A program made the translations under genes and the position numbers. A DNA stretch of 64,000 bases from Nocardiopsis alba DSM 43377. Lineage in GTDB: Bacteria; Actinomycetota; Actinomycetes; Streptosporangiales; Streptosporangiaceae. Shown piece by piece: positions 29,016-37,789 of this stretch (its first letter is position 1; every line of letters begins with the position of its first letter). The notes under the pieces were generated by a model. The model was not told the origin of the DNA and did not search any database. It saw only the letters and a list, made by a program, of their open reading frames with translations. The stretch spans positions 1 through 64,000 of the forward strand of contig NZ_ANAC01000009.1 in NCBI RefSeq assembly GCF_000341225.1. Direction: 5' to 3'.

Positions 29016-29358
29016 GTCCCACCAGTCGTCGGTACCGCTTCGAGACCGCCGGTCGGGCCGGACGGGCCCGTTCCCCGTCTTCGTCCGTCGACACCCATCC
29101 TAGAACCGTGTACCACGCACACAGATATATGGGAGGACCGACGGACGCCTCGGCCCCGAACCCTCCGAAAGCGCCCTACCTGGACATCGAGACGCCACTT
29201 TTCGGCAAACACGTTCCGTCACCGATTGCCCCGGGAATCTTCGTTAGGGTAGCCTCACTTAAGCAGGCGTGGGGTTACCCGCCTCCCGGCGGCCCCGCGG
29301 CCATCACATCCGCCGGAGACGACACGGTCCCACCACGCGACGAAGGGCAGGTTCCGCG
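29016..29358. other. intergenic region between TetR and FhuF-like genes
   Basis: About 340 nt holding promoters of two divergent genes. Features are an AT-rich stretch CACACAGATATATGGGAGG near 29117 and the iron box at 29244-29262. No small gene with a good SD is visible. Confidence 0.45.
29244..29262. promoter_or_regulatory. DmdR/IdeR-type iron box
   Basis: TTAGGGTAGCCTCACTTAA, matching the actinobacterial iron-regulator consensus TTAGGTTAGGCTCACCTAA at 16 of 19 positions. It sits 97 nt before the FhuF-like start. Consistent with iron-dependent repression of ferric reductase synthesis. Confidence 0.8.
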
Positions 29359-30219
29359 GTGTCACCAGATCCACTCGACGCGCTCCGCTCCGTCTGCGCA
29401 CGATTGAAGTTCGCTCCCCTGCCCGAACTGCTGGACCTGGCCGAACTCCACCGCCGCCCCACGATCCGCACGGAGTACCACAGCGTCGCCTCACTGGTCG
29501 AGGAGGGGCATCTGCCGGTCCTGTTCGACAAACTGCGGACCGAACACGGCCCCGGTCACCGCCTGCCCGCCGCCACCAACCTGCTCCGGGTCACCCTGCG
29601 CGAGCCGATCTTCCTGGTGGCGTCCTCGCTGTACCTGACGGGCCGAGCCCCGCTGCTCGCCCCGGACACGCTCCGCCTGCCCTGGAACCTCTCCCACTCG
29701 CGCTTCGAGACCCCGATCGTGGTCGACGCCCGCACCGTGGTCCTGCCCGACGACCCCGCCGCCGACCACCCCGACACCCTGGTCGCCCGAGACGAGGCCG
29801 AACAGATCCGGCTGACCGCCGAGGCCCTGTTCGCCACCGTCGAGCCGCTGGTGGAGGCACTGCACGCGCACTCGCGTGCGGGGAAGCGCACCCTGTGGGG
29901 GTGGGTGCTCGACACCCTGCACTTCTACATGCTCAACCCGGCCCGTTACCTGGGCCGGGACGCCGAACAGGCCTGGGAGCTGGCCACCCGCCTGGGCGAC
30001 GCGGTGATCGCCGCCGGCGCCGTCACCCGTAGGCGTCCCCGTCTGTTCCCCTTCGCGCCGGACCACCCCCAGGGCACCTGGGCCGTCCGCGGCACCTGCT
30101 GCTTCGACTACAAGGGCGACCCGGAGCACGGCTACTGCACCACCTGCCCGCTCAAGTGCGACGGCGAACGCCGGCAGGACCTGAACGAATGGCTGCGCGA
30201 CCCCGCGTTGGCGCCCTGA
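29359..30219 (+). CDS. FhuF-like (2Fe-2S) ferric-siderophore reductase
   Basis: A 286-residue siderophore-iron reductase. The C-terminus has the FhuF-type cluster motif CCX11CXXC: Cys247/248, then Cys260 and Cys263 (RGTCCFDYKG...YCTTCPLKC), and the alpha-helical FhuF fold precedes it (TLWGWVLDTLHFYMLNPARYLG). It would accept ferric siderophore in the cytoplasm and release Fe(II). GTG 29359 is used as the start (VSPDPLDALRSV) with an AGG-rich SD. The upstream iron box strongly supports an iron-starvation role. No siderophore biosynthesis or uptake gene lies adjacent. It ends 7 nt before the stop of a convergent gene. Confidence 0.9.
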   Translation: MSPDPLDALRSVCARLKFAPLPELLDLAELHRRPTIRTEYHSVASLVEEGHLPVLFDKLRTEHGPGHRLPAATNLLRVTLREPIFLVASSLYLTGRAPLLAPDTLRLPWNLSHSRFETPIVVDARTVVLPDDPAADHPDTLVARDEAEQIRLTAEALFATVEPLVEALHAHSRAGKRTLWGWVLDTLHFYMLNPARYLGRDAEQAWELATRLGDAVIAAGAVTRRRPRLFPFAPDHPQGTWAVRGTCCFDYKGDPEHGYCTTCPLKCDGERRQDLNEWLRDPALAP

Positions 30220-30226
30220 CCCCGCC

Positions 30227-31171
30227 TCATTCGACCGGTACCTCCACCGGGATGGTGTGGAAGGGCTCGAAGACGACGCTCTCCGGTTCGACCGTTCCCT
30301 CCACGGTGATCACCCCTTCGGCGTTCTGACCCGACTCCAGGGTCTGCACGCTGATCTCCCGCGCGTCCATCGCGATGGCGTCGCCCGGGGCGTGCTCCTC
30401 CCCCGAGGTGTCCACGACCGTGAAGTAGAGCGGGTTGACGTCCAGCGAGCGCTCCCCGTCGTTGGTGATCCGCACCCGGACGCTGGTGAACTCGCCCTCC
30501 ACGTACAGCGAACTGGGCTGGAAGTCGGTCGAGGAGGCGTCCAGGGTGGCGTTCGAAGGGGTCTCCTCGCCCCGGGGGTCCTCCTGCACCCCCTCTCCCG
30601 GTCCGACCGGGCCGCCGGGCCCCTCGGGCGAGCCCGTCCCGGACATGAAGATCATCACCGCCCCGCATCCACCCAGGACCAGGAGCAACAGGAGCAGAAC
30701 CCCGCATCCGATACCGAGGATCTTGCCCCAAGGAGTGGGAGGGACCGGGGGCGGGCCGGAGAAGCCGCTCCCCCGACCTTCGTATCCGCCGCGATTCCCG
30801 TAGGCGTAGGGGGTGTCCGGGTAACCCCCCTGGCCCGGCGGATAGCCGGAGTTCTCGTAGCCGGCCCCGCCCGGCCCGTTGGGCCCCTCCGAGAGCTCTC
30901 CGGTCTCCTCTCCCCGGGGAGGTCGCATCGTGGGCCGCCCTCCGGAACCCTCCGTCCCGGAGGGCGGTCCCGGCGCGGCGCCCCCATATCCGGAAGGGTC
31001 GTGGTACGGGTCGCCCGGCCCGTCCGAGCGCGGCGGTTCCCCCGGTGGTCGGGGGCCTCCGCCGAACGGGTCTCCCGGGTCCCCCGGCCGCCACTCCTCG
31101 GGCGGATGGTGGTTCACCGGATCCTCTCCCGGCCGCCCCTCGGGCCCCTCTTCGGGCTCCCGATCGCTCAC
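30227..31171 (-). CDS. membrane-anchored DUF4352-type extracellular protein
   Basis: A 314-residue protein with three parts: a 145-residue Pro/Gly/Asp/Ser-rich, low-complexity cytoplasmic region (PPGEPPRSDGPGDPYHDPSG), one transmembrane helix (LGIGCGVLLLLLLVLGGCGA), and an extracellular Ig-like domain beginning around 210. DUF4352/telokin-like features are FTSVRVRITNDGERSLDVNP, FTVVDTSGEEH and the ending HTIPVEVPVE. These domains are common in actinobacterial secreted or lipoprotein-like proteins without known role. The start GTG 31171 has GAAGGGG 8 nt upstream; a longer frame begins with GTG at 31180. It is convergent with the FhuF-like gene. Confidence 0.8.
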   Translation of the reverse strand: MSDREPEEGPEGRPGEDPVNHHPPEEWRPGDPGDPFGGGPRPPGEPPRSDGPGDPYHDPSGYGGAAPGPPSGTEGSGGRPTMRPPRGEETGELSEGPNGPGGAGYENSGYPPGQGGYPDTPYAYGNRGGYEGRGSGFSGPPPVPPTPWGKILGIGCGVLLLLLLVLGGCGAVMIFMSGTGSPEGPGGPVGPGEGVQEDPRGEETPSNATLDASSTDFQPSSLYVEGEFTSVRVRITNDGERSLDVNPLYFTVVDTSGEEHAPGDAIAMDAREISVQTLESGQNAEGVITVEGTVEPESVVFEPFHTIPVEVPVE

Positions 31172-31234
31172 TGAGAACACCCCTTCGTCCGGTGTGACGG
31201 CCCGCCCGGACCGACGAGCCCCCGAAACCGCACG

Positions 31235-31567
31235 TTAACCGCCACAAGAGGGGGTTCGGGGAAGGTCCGGGGGTGTTTCCGGTAAAGGTCCGGATGTGTA
31301 CCGTCGTGGGCCGGGCGAACGGGCGCCTCGGGATCGCCCGTAGCGCCAACGCAGGAAGTCGTGTTCACGCTCGACGTAGCGCATCACGCTGTAGAGCGCC
31401 TCGGAATCGCCCGCGTCGACGACCACGCCGGCCTCCGGGATCACCGGCCAGCAGGCGAAGGCCCAGAAGCGGCGGCTGTGGACCCCCCAGAGGACGACCC
31501 ACGCCCCCTGTTTCTGCCATTCGATGTGCTCGGCGACCCGGCGCCGTTCCTCGTCCTGTTCCTCCAT
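31235..31567 (-). CDS. small uncharacterised protein, 110 aa
   Basis: From ATG 31567 (AGGGG 5 nt upstream) this encodes a 110-residue protein: MEEQDEERRRVAEHIEWQKQ, then a beta-rich stretch GAWVVLWGVHSRRFWAFACW and VIPEAGVVVDAGDSEALYSV, an acidic/basic helix MRYVEREHDFLRWRYGRSRG and a Pro/Arg-rich tail. Small proteins like this occur in other actinomycetes as hypotheticals. It is preceded by panD and its terminator. A longer frame starts at 31684 but overlaps the terminator. Function unknown. Confidence 0.6.
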   Translation of the reverse strand: MEEQDEERRRVAEHIEWQKQGAWVVLWGVHSRRFWAFACWPVIPEAGVVVDAGDSEALYSVMRYVEREHDFLRWRYGRSRGARSPGPRRYTSGPLPETPPDLPRTPSCGG

Positions 31568-31666
31568 GGCGCCCCTGGGCATACCCGGACGAGGATGGGC
31601 CGATCCGGCCGGAATCGGCCAGTAAGAGGGACTTGTCGCGAGCGCGTCCCTCACCTCGGAGAACAC

Positions 31667-31694
31667 GAACGCCCGCGCGTCCACGCGGGCGTTC
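31667..31694 (-). terminator. hairpin after panD
   Basis: Perfect 11-bp stem GAACGCCCGCG / CGCGGGCGTTC with a 6-nt loop, 18 nt after the panD stop. Confidence 0.85.
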
Positions 31695-31711
31695 GAAAGA
31701 GGCGGGAGAGG

Positions 31712-32116
31712 TCAGCGACCGGCGATCTGGTCGCTTCCGGGGACCGGCTCGGCGGGGTCGTTGCCCAGGGCGACGATCCGGTTGTCGCCGTCCACGTGGA
31801 CGATGTGCTGGACGTGGTCGGCCCGCTCCTTCTCGTCCACCTGGGCGTAGCCGATGATGATGACCAGGTCGCCGGGTCGGACCAGGTGGGCGGCGGCCCC
31901 GTTGATCCCGATGACACCGCTGCCCCGCTCTCCCACCAGTGCGTAGGTGACCAGACGGTTGCCGTTGTCGATGTCGACGATGTGGACCTGTTCGCCGTCG
32001 ACGATGTCGGCGGCCTCCATCAGGTCGGCGTCGATGGTGACCGAACCCACGTAGTGCAGGTCGGCCTGGGTGACCGTGGCGCGGTGGATCTTGCCGTTCA
32101 TGAGGGTGCGCAGCAC
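31712..32116 (-). CDS. panD: aspartate 1-decarboxylase
   Basis: A 134-residue PanD: makes beta-alanine for pantothenate/CoA from aspartate using a pyruvoyl group. Autocleavage occurs between Gly24 and Ser25 (HYVGSVTID); the rest of the small double-psi barrel follows ([29 protein letters not shown]). The start GTG 32116 follows a GAGG site. The C-terminal 20 residues are acidic and slightly longer than usual. panC and panB are not nearby. It is divergent from the AlkD-like gene. Confidence 0.96.
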   Translation of the reverse strand: MLRTLMNGKIHRATVTQADLHYVGSVTIDADLMEAADIVDGEQVHIVDIDNGNRLVTYALVGERGSGVIGINGAAAHLVRPGDLVIIIGYAQVDEKERADHVQHIVHVDGDNRIVALGNDPAEPVPGSDQIAGR

Positions 32117-32378
32117 AGCTCAAGCCTCGTTTCAGGGTGACTTACGGAGTACAGGCCCCGGTGGGGTCCCGTGCCTCTCCCATGATGACGCCCCATACGA
32201 ACCGTTTCGCACACCGGGTCGCCACTACGCCCTCCAACGCCACTCTCATCACGCTTGTTCCGTTCCGTCGGTGCGGGTGCGAGGCGCGGCGCGGATGTCC
32301 GAGGTCTGCTGTTCGATGGCGGGGGGCCGTGCGCGCCCCGGCCCCGTGCGGGCCTCCCCTTCGAAAGAGAGCAGGACG

Positions 32379-33500
32379 ATGTCCGGAGAGTACGGCCTGA
32401 AGAAGCACTTCACCGGAGAGACCGCCTTCATCCTGGGCGAGGGGATCCGGACGGCCCTGCCCGGGTTCGACACCGCGGGTTACGCGGTCGAGGTCGACCG
32501 TCGGGTCCCCGACCTGGAATTGAAGGACCGTGTGCTGGTCCTGTGCGAAGGACTGCGTTCACGCCTTCCCGACTCCTATCCGAAGGCCCTGGACATCCTG
32601 CGCGGCACCCTGGTCGAGGAGCTCTCCGAGGGCCGGGGGATGTTCAAGACGAGCTGGTTCCTGATGCCGGTCGCCCGTTATGTGGAGGAGTACGGCCTGG
32701 ACCACCCCGAGGAGTCCCTGGACTTCCTGGAGGAGGTGACCCGCTGCCACACCGCCGAGTACGCCGTCCGGCCGTTCGTCACCCACCACCGTGAGATCAC
32801 GATGGCCCGCTTCGCCCGCTGGGCGGTCGACCCCGGCCACAACGTGAGAAGGCTGGCGAGCGAGGGAATCCGGCCACGGCTGCCCTGGGCGGGCACGCTC
32901 CCCTTCTTCGTCGAGGCCCCCTCCCCCGTCCTGGAGATCCTGGAGCACCTGCGCGCCGACCCTTCGAACTACGTGCGCACCTCGGTCGCCAACAACCTGA
33001 ACGACATCTCCAAGGACCACCCCGACCTCGCCCTGGCCACCGCCCGGCGCTGGCTCCGGGAGAGCCCGGTCCCCGAGACCCGGTGGATCGTGAAGCACGC
33101 CCTGCGGACCCTGGTCAAGAAAGGGGACCAGGAGGCCCTCGCCCTGCTCGGCAACACCGGAGGCGAACACATCGGGGTCCATGACCTGACGGTACGGCCG
33201 GCCGCGATCCGCCTCGGCGACACCGTCACCCTGCGCTTCGCCGTCGAGAACACCGATACGCGTCCACACCGGGTGACCGTCGACTACGTCGTCCACCACG
33301 TACGCGAGAACCGTCGGCCGATCCCCAAGGTCTTCAAGCTCACCGAACTCGAACTCGCCCCCGGCGAGACCCGGCACCTGGAGAAGGCGCACACGATCCG
33401 CCCGATCAGCACCCGCCGGTACCACCCGGGCGAGCACCCGGTCGAGATCCAGGTCAACGGCCTCCCCCTGGCCCGGGACGGTTTCGAGCTCCTCCCGTGA
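32379..33500 (+). CDS. AlkD-like DNA alkylation repair protein
   Basis: A 373-residue HEAT-repeat protein of the AlkD/AlkC DNA-glycosylase group. The N-terminal part (about 1-255) is all-helical: SFLEEVTRCHTAEYAVRPF-like repeats, VTHHREITMARFARWAV, NVRRLASEGIRPRLPW and YVRTSVANNLNDISKDHPDL are typical of family members that remove bulky alkylated bases. The C-terminal part (about 270-373) is an added beta-sandwich domain with VRPAAIRLGDTVTLRFAVEN and PHRVTVDYVVHHV, as found in some AlkC-type proteins. The start ATG 32379 has AGAGCAGGA upstream. It is divergent from panD; the amine oxidase follows at a 96-nt gap on the same strand. Confidence 0.82.
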   Translation: MSGEYGLKKHFTGETAFILGEGIRTALPGFDTAGYAVEVDRRVPDLELKDRVLVLCEGLRSRLPDSYPKALDILRGTLVEELSEGRGMFKTSWFLMPVARYVEEYGLDHPEESLDFLEEVTRCHTAEYAVRPFVTHHREITMARFARWAVDPGHNVRRLASEGIRPRLPWAGTLPFFVEAPSPVLEILEHLRADPSNYVRTSVANNLNDISKDHPDLALATARRWLRESPVPETRWIVKHALRTLVKKGDQEALALLGNTGGEHIGVHDLTVRPAAIRLGDTVTLRFAVENTDTRPHRVTVDYVVHHVRENRRPIPKVFKLTELELAPGETRHLEKAHTIRPISTRRYHPGEHPVEIQVNGLPLARDGFELLP

Positions 33501-33596
33501 GAGGGGCCTTCCGCGTGTGAGAGGAGGCGCGGCCCCCGTCCCGTGTGAGGATCGTCCCGAGACGCCGCGGGGGCGTGCGAGGGACGGGGCCCGACA

Positions 33597-34952
33597 GTGC
33601 TGGAACGACACCGACACCACGACGTGATCGTGATCGGCGCGGGTTTCGCCGGACTCGGCGCGACCCGCGACCTGCTCCGGGCGGGGGCGTCCGTGCAGCT
33701 CTTGGAGGCCCGGGGCAGGGTCGGTGGGCGCGCCTTCACCCGCTACCTCTCCGACGGCACCCAGTTGGACCTGGGCGGACAGTGGATCGGCCCCACCCAG
33801 GAGCTGATCCTGGAGCTCGTGGAGCACTACGGGGTCGAGACCTATCCGACCCCTCGGATCGGCGACCCGGTGGTCGACATGGGCGGGGAGCGTCTCACCT
33901 CGCCTCCGGCCGAGGTCGACGCCCTGCTGGAGGACATCGACCTCTTGGCCCTCCAGGTCACCCCCGAACGTCCATGGGACGCGCCCGAGGCCCGCGCCTG
34001 GGACCAGCAGACCTTCGCCTCCTGGCTGGTCGGCACCGAGTACTCCGAGACGACCATCCGCTACGTGGCCCGGATCGTCTCCGGCGGACTGCTCGCGGGA
34101 GCCCCGTCCGAGACCTCGCTCCTGGAGACGCTCTTCTACATCGCCTCCGCCGGCGGGATCCGACCGCTAATGGGCTACGAGGGCGGTGCCCAACAGACCA
34201 GGATCACCGGCGGCGCTCAGATCGTCGCCGAGCACATGGCCTCCGACCTGCCACCCGGGGTGCTGCGTCTGAACGAGCCCGTGACCTCGGTGGAGTACGG
34301 CTCCACCGACGCCCGGGTCACCACGACCACCCACGCCTACACGGCCGATCGGGTGATCGTCGCACTGCCGCCCACCCTGGCCGCGCGCCTGCGCTTCGAC
34401 CCGGCCCTGCCCCCGCTCAACGACGGGGCCCTGCAACGGACCCCGGCCGGCAGCGCCCTGAAGGTGCACGCGATCCACTCGGAGCCGTTCTGGCGCGATC
34501 AGGGCCTGTCCGGTGTGTCCACCTCGGCGACGGGAGTGCTGACCGAGACCGTCGACAACACGCCTCCGGGCGGACCGAGTGCGGTCCTGACCGGGTTCGT
34601 CTACGGGGAGGAGGCGGTGCTCCTGCGCGCTCGCCCCTTGGAGGAACGGCGCCGTATCGTCCTGGAGCGGATGGCCGATCTGTTCGGCGACCGGGCCCGC
34701 TCGCCGGAGGACTACGTGGAGTTCGACTGGATGGGCGAGCAGTGGACCCGCGGCTGCTTCTCCGGCCACATGGTGCCCGGCACCACCGTCACCTTCGGCC
34801 CGGCCCTGCGCACCCCGGTGGAGGTGGTGCACTGGGCCGGAACCGAGACGGCCACCCGCTGGAACGGTTACTTCGACGGCGCCCTGTCCTCGGGGCGCCG
34901 CGCGGCGACCGAGGTCAGGGCCTCACTCGACGATCAGGTCAGCGAGGAGTAG
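33597..34952 (+). CDS. FAD-dependent monoamine/polyamine oxidase
   Basis: A 451-residue flavin amine oxidase. The N-terminal dinucleotide fold IVIGAGFAGLGATRDL (about 11-26), LLEARGRVGGRAFT and LDLGGQWIGPTQ match the monoamine-oxidase/putrescine-oxidase family. Near the C-terminus RGCFSGHMVPGT holds a Cys where monoamine oxidases bind FAD covalently, and AGTETATRWNGYFDGAL is the FAD-closing motif. Likely substrates are putrescine, tyramine or similar amines; products would be aldehyde, ammonia and hydrogen peroxide. No signal peptide. The start GTG 33597 has a G-rich SD. Its last 19 nt overlap the 3' end of helY tail to tail. Confidence 0.85.
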   Translation: MLERHRHHDVIVIGAGFAGLGATRDLLRAGASVQLLEARGRVGGRAFTRYLSDGTQLDLGGQWIGPTQELILELVEHYGVETYPTPRIGDPVVDMGGERLTSPPAEVDALLEDIDLLALQVTPERPWDAPEARAWDQQTFASWLVGTEYSETTIRYVARIVSGGLLAGAPSETSLLETLFYIASAGGIRPLMGYEGGAQQTRITGGAQIVAEHMASDLPPGVLRLNEPVTSVEYGSTDARVTTTTHAYTADRVIVALPPTLAARLRFDPALPPLNDGALQRTPAGSALKVHAIHSEPFWRDQGLSGVSTSATGVLTETVDNTPPGGPSAVLTGFVYGEEAVLLRARPLEERRRIVLERMADLFGDRARSPEDYVEFDWMGEQWTRGCFSGHMVPGTTVTFGPALRTPVEVVHWAGTETATRWNGYFDGALSSGRRAATEVRASLDDQVSEE

Positions 34953-37777
34953 GCCACCACGCCCCGGCGTACCAGGTCGGCGGCCTTACGGGCGTTGGAC
35001 CTGACCTGCTGGTCGGTGGCGGCCACGGCGATCTGCCCGAGCATGTCGACGAGCATCTTGGCGGTGCGCACGAAGTCGCCCGCCGTCATCTCGGTCCGAC
35101 TCAGGATCGCGTCGAGGCGGTCGCCCCGGGCCCAACGGTGGGCGGTCCACACGAAGCCCAGGTCGGGTTGGCGCAGGAACGACACCCGGTGACGGGTCTC
35201 CACCTCGTTGAGCTCGCCCCACAGACGCAGCATCTCCTGGAGCGCCTCCTCCACGCGTCCCTCGGGAACACGGGGGTAGAGGTCGTCTCCACGCCTGGCC
35301 TCGTAGACCAGGGAGGCGGCGACGGCGGCCATGTCCACGGGGGTGAGGTCCTTCCACACCCCGCGGCGCAGGCACTCGGCGACCAACAGGTCCAATTCCG
35401 AGTAGATCTTGGCCAGCCGGCCGCCGTCCTCGGAGACGGAGTCCCCGGAGAGGTACTCCAGGTCCTCCAGGACGCCGCACACCCGGTCGAAGGTGCGGGA
35501 GATGACGTGCGACCGCCCCTCCACCCTGCGACGCAGCGCGTCCGTGTCCTTCTTCGTCCGGTGGTAGCGCTCGGCCCAGCGGGCGTGCTCCTCGCGGTCC
35601 GCGCAACCGTGGCAGGGGTGCGCCCGGAGTTCCGCGCGCAACCGCTTGACCTCGGAGTCCTCTCGGTCTCCCCGGTCCCGGCCCCGCTCGTAGGTGGGCT
35701 CGGTGCCCTGTTCCTTGAGCTTGTTGCGCAGGGTCGAGGCCAGGTCCTGCCGCGAGCGCGGCGACTTGGCCGAGAACGATTTGGGGATGCGCATCCGCCC
35801 CGACGCCCGCACCGGGACGGTGAAGTCGCCGGAGTTGATCCGCTTGACCTGCTTGTCCACCGTCAGGACCAGGGGCGCGGGCAGGTCATGGCGCAGCCCC
35901 GGGTCCAGCACGACCGCGTGTCCGGAGTAGCGCCCCGAGGGGATCCGGATGATGTCGCCCGGACGCAACGCCTCCAGGCTCTCCAGGGCCTCGTCACGAC
36001 GGCGGATCGAGCGGGTCTTGGCCAGAGACGACTCACGGTCGCTCAGGGCGCGCCGAAGCCCGGCGTACTCCATGAAGTCGCCCAGGTGGCACTCGGCGGC
36101 CCGGGCGTACCCCTCCAGGGCCTCCTCGTGCTTGCGCAGCTTCTTGACCAGGCCCACCACGGCCCGGTCGGCCTGGAACTGGGCGAAGGAGGCCTCCAGC
36201 ATGGCCCGGCTACGGCGCCGGCCGACCTGGCCGACCAGGTTGACCGCCATGTTGTAGGAGGGCTGGAAGCTGGAGTTGAGCGGGTAGGTGCGGGTTCCGG
36301 CCAGACTGGCCACGGACTCCGGGTCGGTGCCGGCCTGCCAGATGACGACCGCGTGGCCCTCCACGTCGATGCCGCGTCGGCCGGCACGCCCGGTGAGCTG
36401 GGTGTACTCGCCCGGTGTGAGGGACGCGTGGGTCTCGCCGTTCCACTTGTCGAGCTTCTCGATGACCACGGTGCGCGCCGGCATGTTGATGCCCAGCGCG
36501 AGGGTCTCGGTGGCGAACACCGCCCGGATCAGCCCTCGGGAGAACAGGTGCTCCACGACCTCCTTGAACGTGGGCAGCATGCCCGCGTGGTGAGAGGCGA
36601 TCCCCGACTCCAGGGCGCGCAGCCAGGAGTCGAAGCCGAGCACGTTCAGGTCGGCGCGCGGGATGTCGGCGCAGCGGCTCTCCGCGTACTCGCGGATGAC
36701 GTCGGCCTCGTCCGGGGTGGTGAGCACCAGCCCGGAGGCCACGCACTGACGGACGGCGTCGTCGCACCCGGCCCGGCTGAAGATGAAGGTGATCGCCGGG
36801 AGCAGCCCCTCGGCGTCCAGCTCCTCGATGATCATGGGCCGGCTGGGCGGGGCGAAGCGGGTGCGCGGGCGCACGTTGCCCCGGGCCCGGGACTGCGGGT
36901 GGCGCCGCCGGTTGGCGAGCTGGGTCGTACGCGCGTCCTCCTCGGCGGCGCGGGACAGGAACGGGTTGATCAGGAGCGTGCGTCCACCCACCCTGATCTC
37001 CCGGGGGCGCTGCTGGTGGGAACGGCGGCGTTCGCGTTTGCGCCTGCTCCGTCCGCCCTCGGACCCCTCGTCGCCCTCCTCGGTGGACTCCGCCTCCTGG
37101 TCGACGAACAGGTCGTGCATGCGCTTGCCCACCATGACGTGCTGCCACAGCGGGACGGGGCGTTTCTCGTCGACGATGACGGTCGTGTCGCCGCGGACCT
37201 GCTGGAGCCATTCGCCGAACTCCTCGGCGTTGCTGACCGTGGCGGACAGGGCGACCATCCGCACCGACTCGGGCAGGTGGATGATCACCTCCTCCCAGAC
37301 CGCGCCGCGGAAGCGGTCGGCGAGGTAGTGCACCTCGTCCATGACCACGTACGCGAGCCCGCCCAGGGTGGAGGACCCCTCGTACAGCATGTTGCGCAGC
37401 ACCTCGGTGGTCATCACCACCACGGGAGCCTCGCCGTTGACGCTGTTGTCACCGGTCAGCAGACCGACCTGTTCGGCGCCGTACCGTGCGACCAGGTCGT
37501 TGTACTTCTGGTTGGACAGGGCCTTGATCGGGGTGGTGTAGAAGCACTTGGTGCCCTCGTTCAGGGCCAGGTGCACGGCGAACTCCCCGACCACGGTCTT
37601 ACCCGAACCGGTGGGAGCGGCGACCAGCACCCCGTGTCCGCCCTCCAGGGCCTTGCAGGCCTTGATCTGGAAGGGGTCGAACTCGAAGCCGTAGAGCCCT
37701 TGGAAGGCCTCGATGGCGGCGCTGGACGCGCTCTGGCGCCGACGGAAGGCGGCGTACCGCTCAGCGTGACTACTCAT
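34934..37777 (-). CDS. helY: Ski2-like DEVH-box RNA/DNA helicase HelY
   Basis: A 947-residue superfamily 2 helicase. Motif I is APTGSGKT (about 53-60), Ia TTPIKALSNQK, motif II MDEVH (DEVH box), motif III ALSATVSN, with SHVRGVH-type motif V (GRGLIRAVFATETLALG) and VI GRAGRRGID. A charged linker with EEGDEGSEGGRSRRKRERRR follows motif III, and the last 350 residues hold the Ski2/Mtr4-like arch and winged regions. It is the orthologue of Mycobacterium HelY (Rv2092c), whose order helY-tatC-tatA-pafBC is kept here. Role probably RNA turnover or DNA repair. Translation starts at ATG 37777, 12 nt after the lipid-kinase stop, so the two are likely co-transcribed. Confidence 0.92.
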   Translation of the reverse strand: MSSHAERYAAFRRRQSASSAAIEAFQGLYGFEFDPFQIKACKALEGGHGVLVAAPTGSGKTVVGEFAVHLALNEGTKCFYTTPIKALSNQKYNDLVARYGAEQVGLLTGDNSVNGEAPVVVMTTEVLRNMLYEGSSTLGGLAYVVMDEVHYLADRFRGAVWEEVIIHLPESVRMVALSATVSNAEEFGEWLQQVRGDTTVIVDEKRPVPLWQHVMVGKRMHDLFVDQEAESTEEGDEGSEGGRSRRKRERRRSHQQRPREIRVGGRTLLINPFLSRAAEEDARTTQLANRRRHPQSRARGNVRPRTRFAPPSRPMIIEELDAEGLLPAITFIFSRAGCDDAVRQCVASGLVLTTPDEADVIREYAESRCADIPRADLNVLGFDSWLRALESGIASHHAGMLPTFKEVVEHLFSRGLIRAVFATETLALGINMPARTVVIEKLDKWNGETHASLTPGEYTQLTGRAGRRGIDVEGHAVVIWQAGTDPESVASLAGTRTYPLNSSFQPSYNMAVNLVGQVGRRRSRAMLEASFAQFQADRAVVGLVKKLRKHEEALEGYARAAECHLGDFMEYAGLRRALSDRESSLAKTRSIRRRDEALESLEALRPGDIIRIPSGRYSGHAVVLDPGLRHDLPAPLVLTVDKQVKRINSGDFTVPVRASGRMRIPKSFSAKSPRSRQDLASTLRNKLKEQGTEPTYERGRDRGDREDSEVKRLRAELRAHPCHGCADREEHARWAERYHRTKKDTDALRRRVEGRSHVISRTFDRVCGVLEDLEYLSGDSVSEDGGRLAKIYSELDLLVAECLRRGVWKDLTPVDMAAVAASLVYEARRGDDLYPRVPEGRVEEALQEMLRLWGELNEVETRHRVSFLRQPDLGFVWTAHRWARGDRLDAILSRTEMTAGDFVRTAKMLVDMLGQIAVAATDQQVRSNARKAADLVRRGVVAYSSLT

Positions 37778-37789
37778 AGGTCTCTCAGA

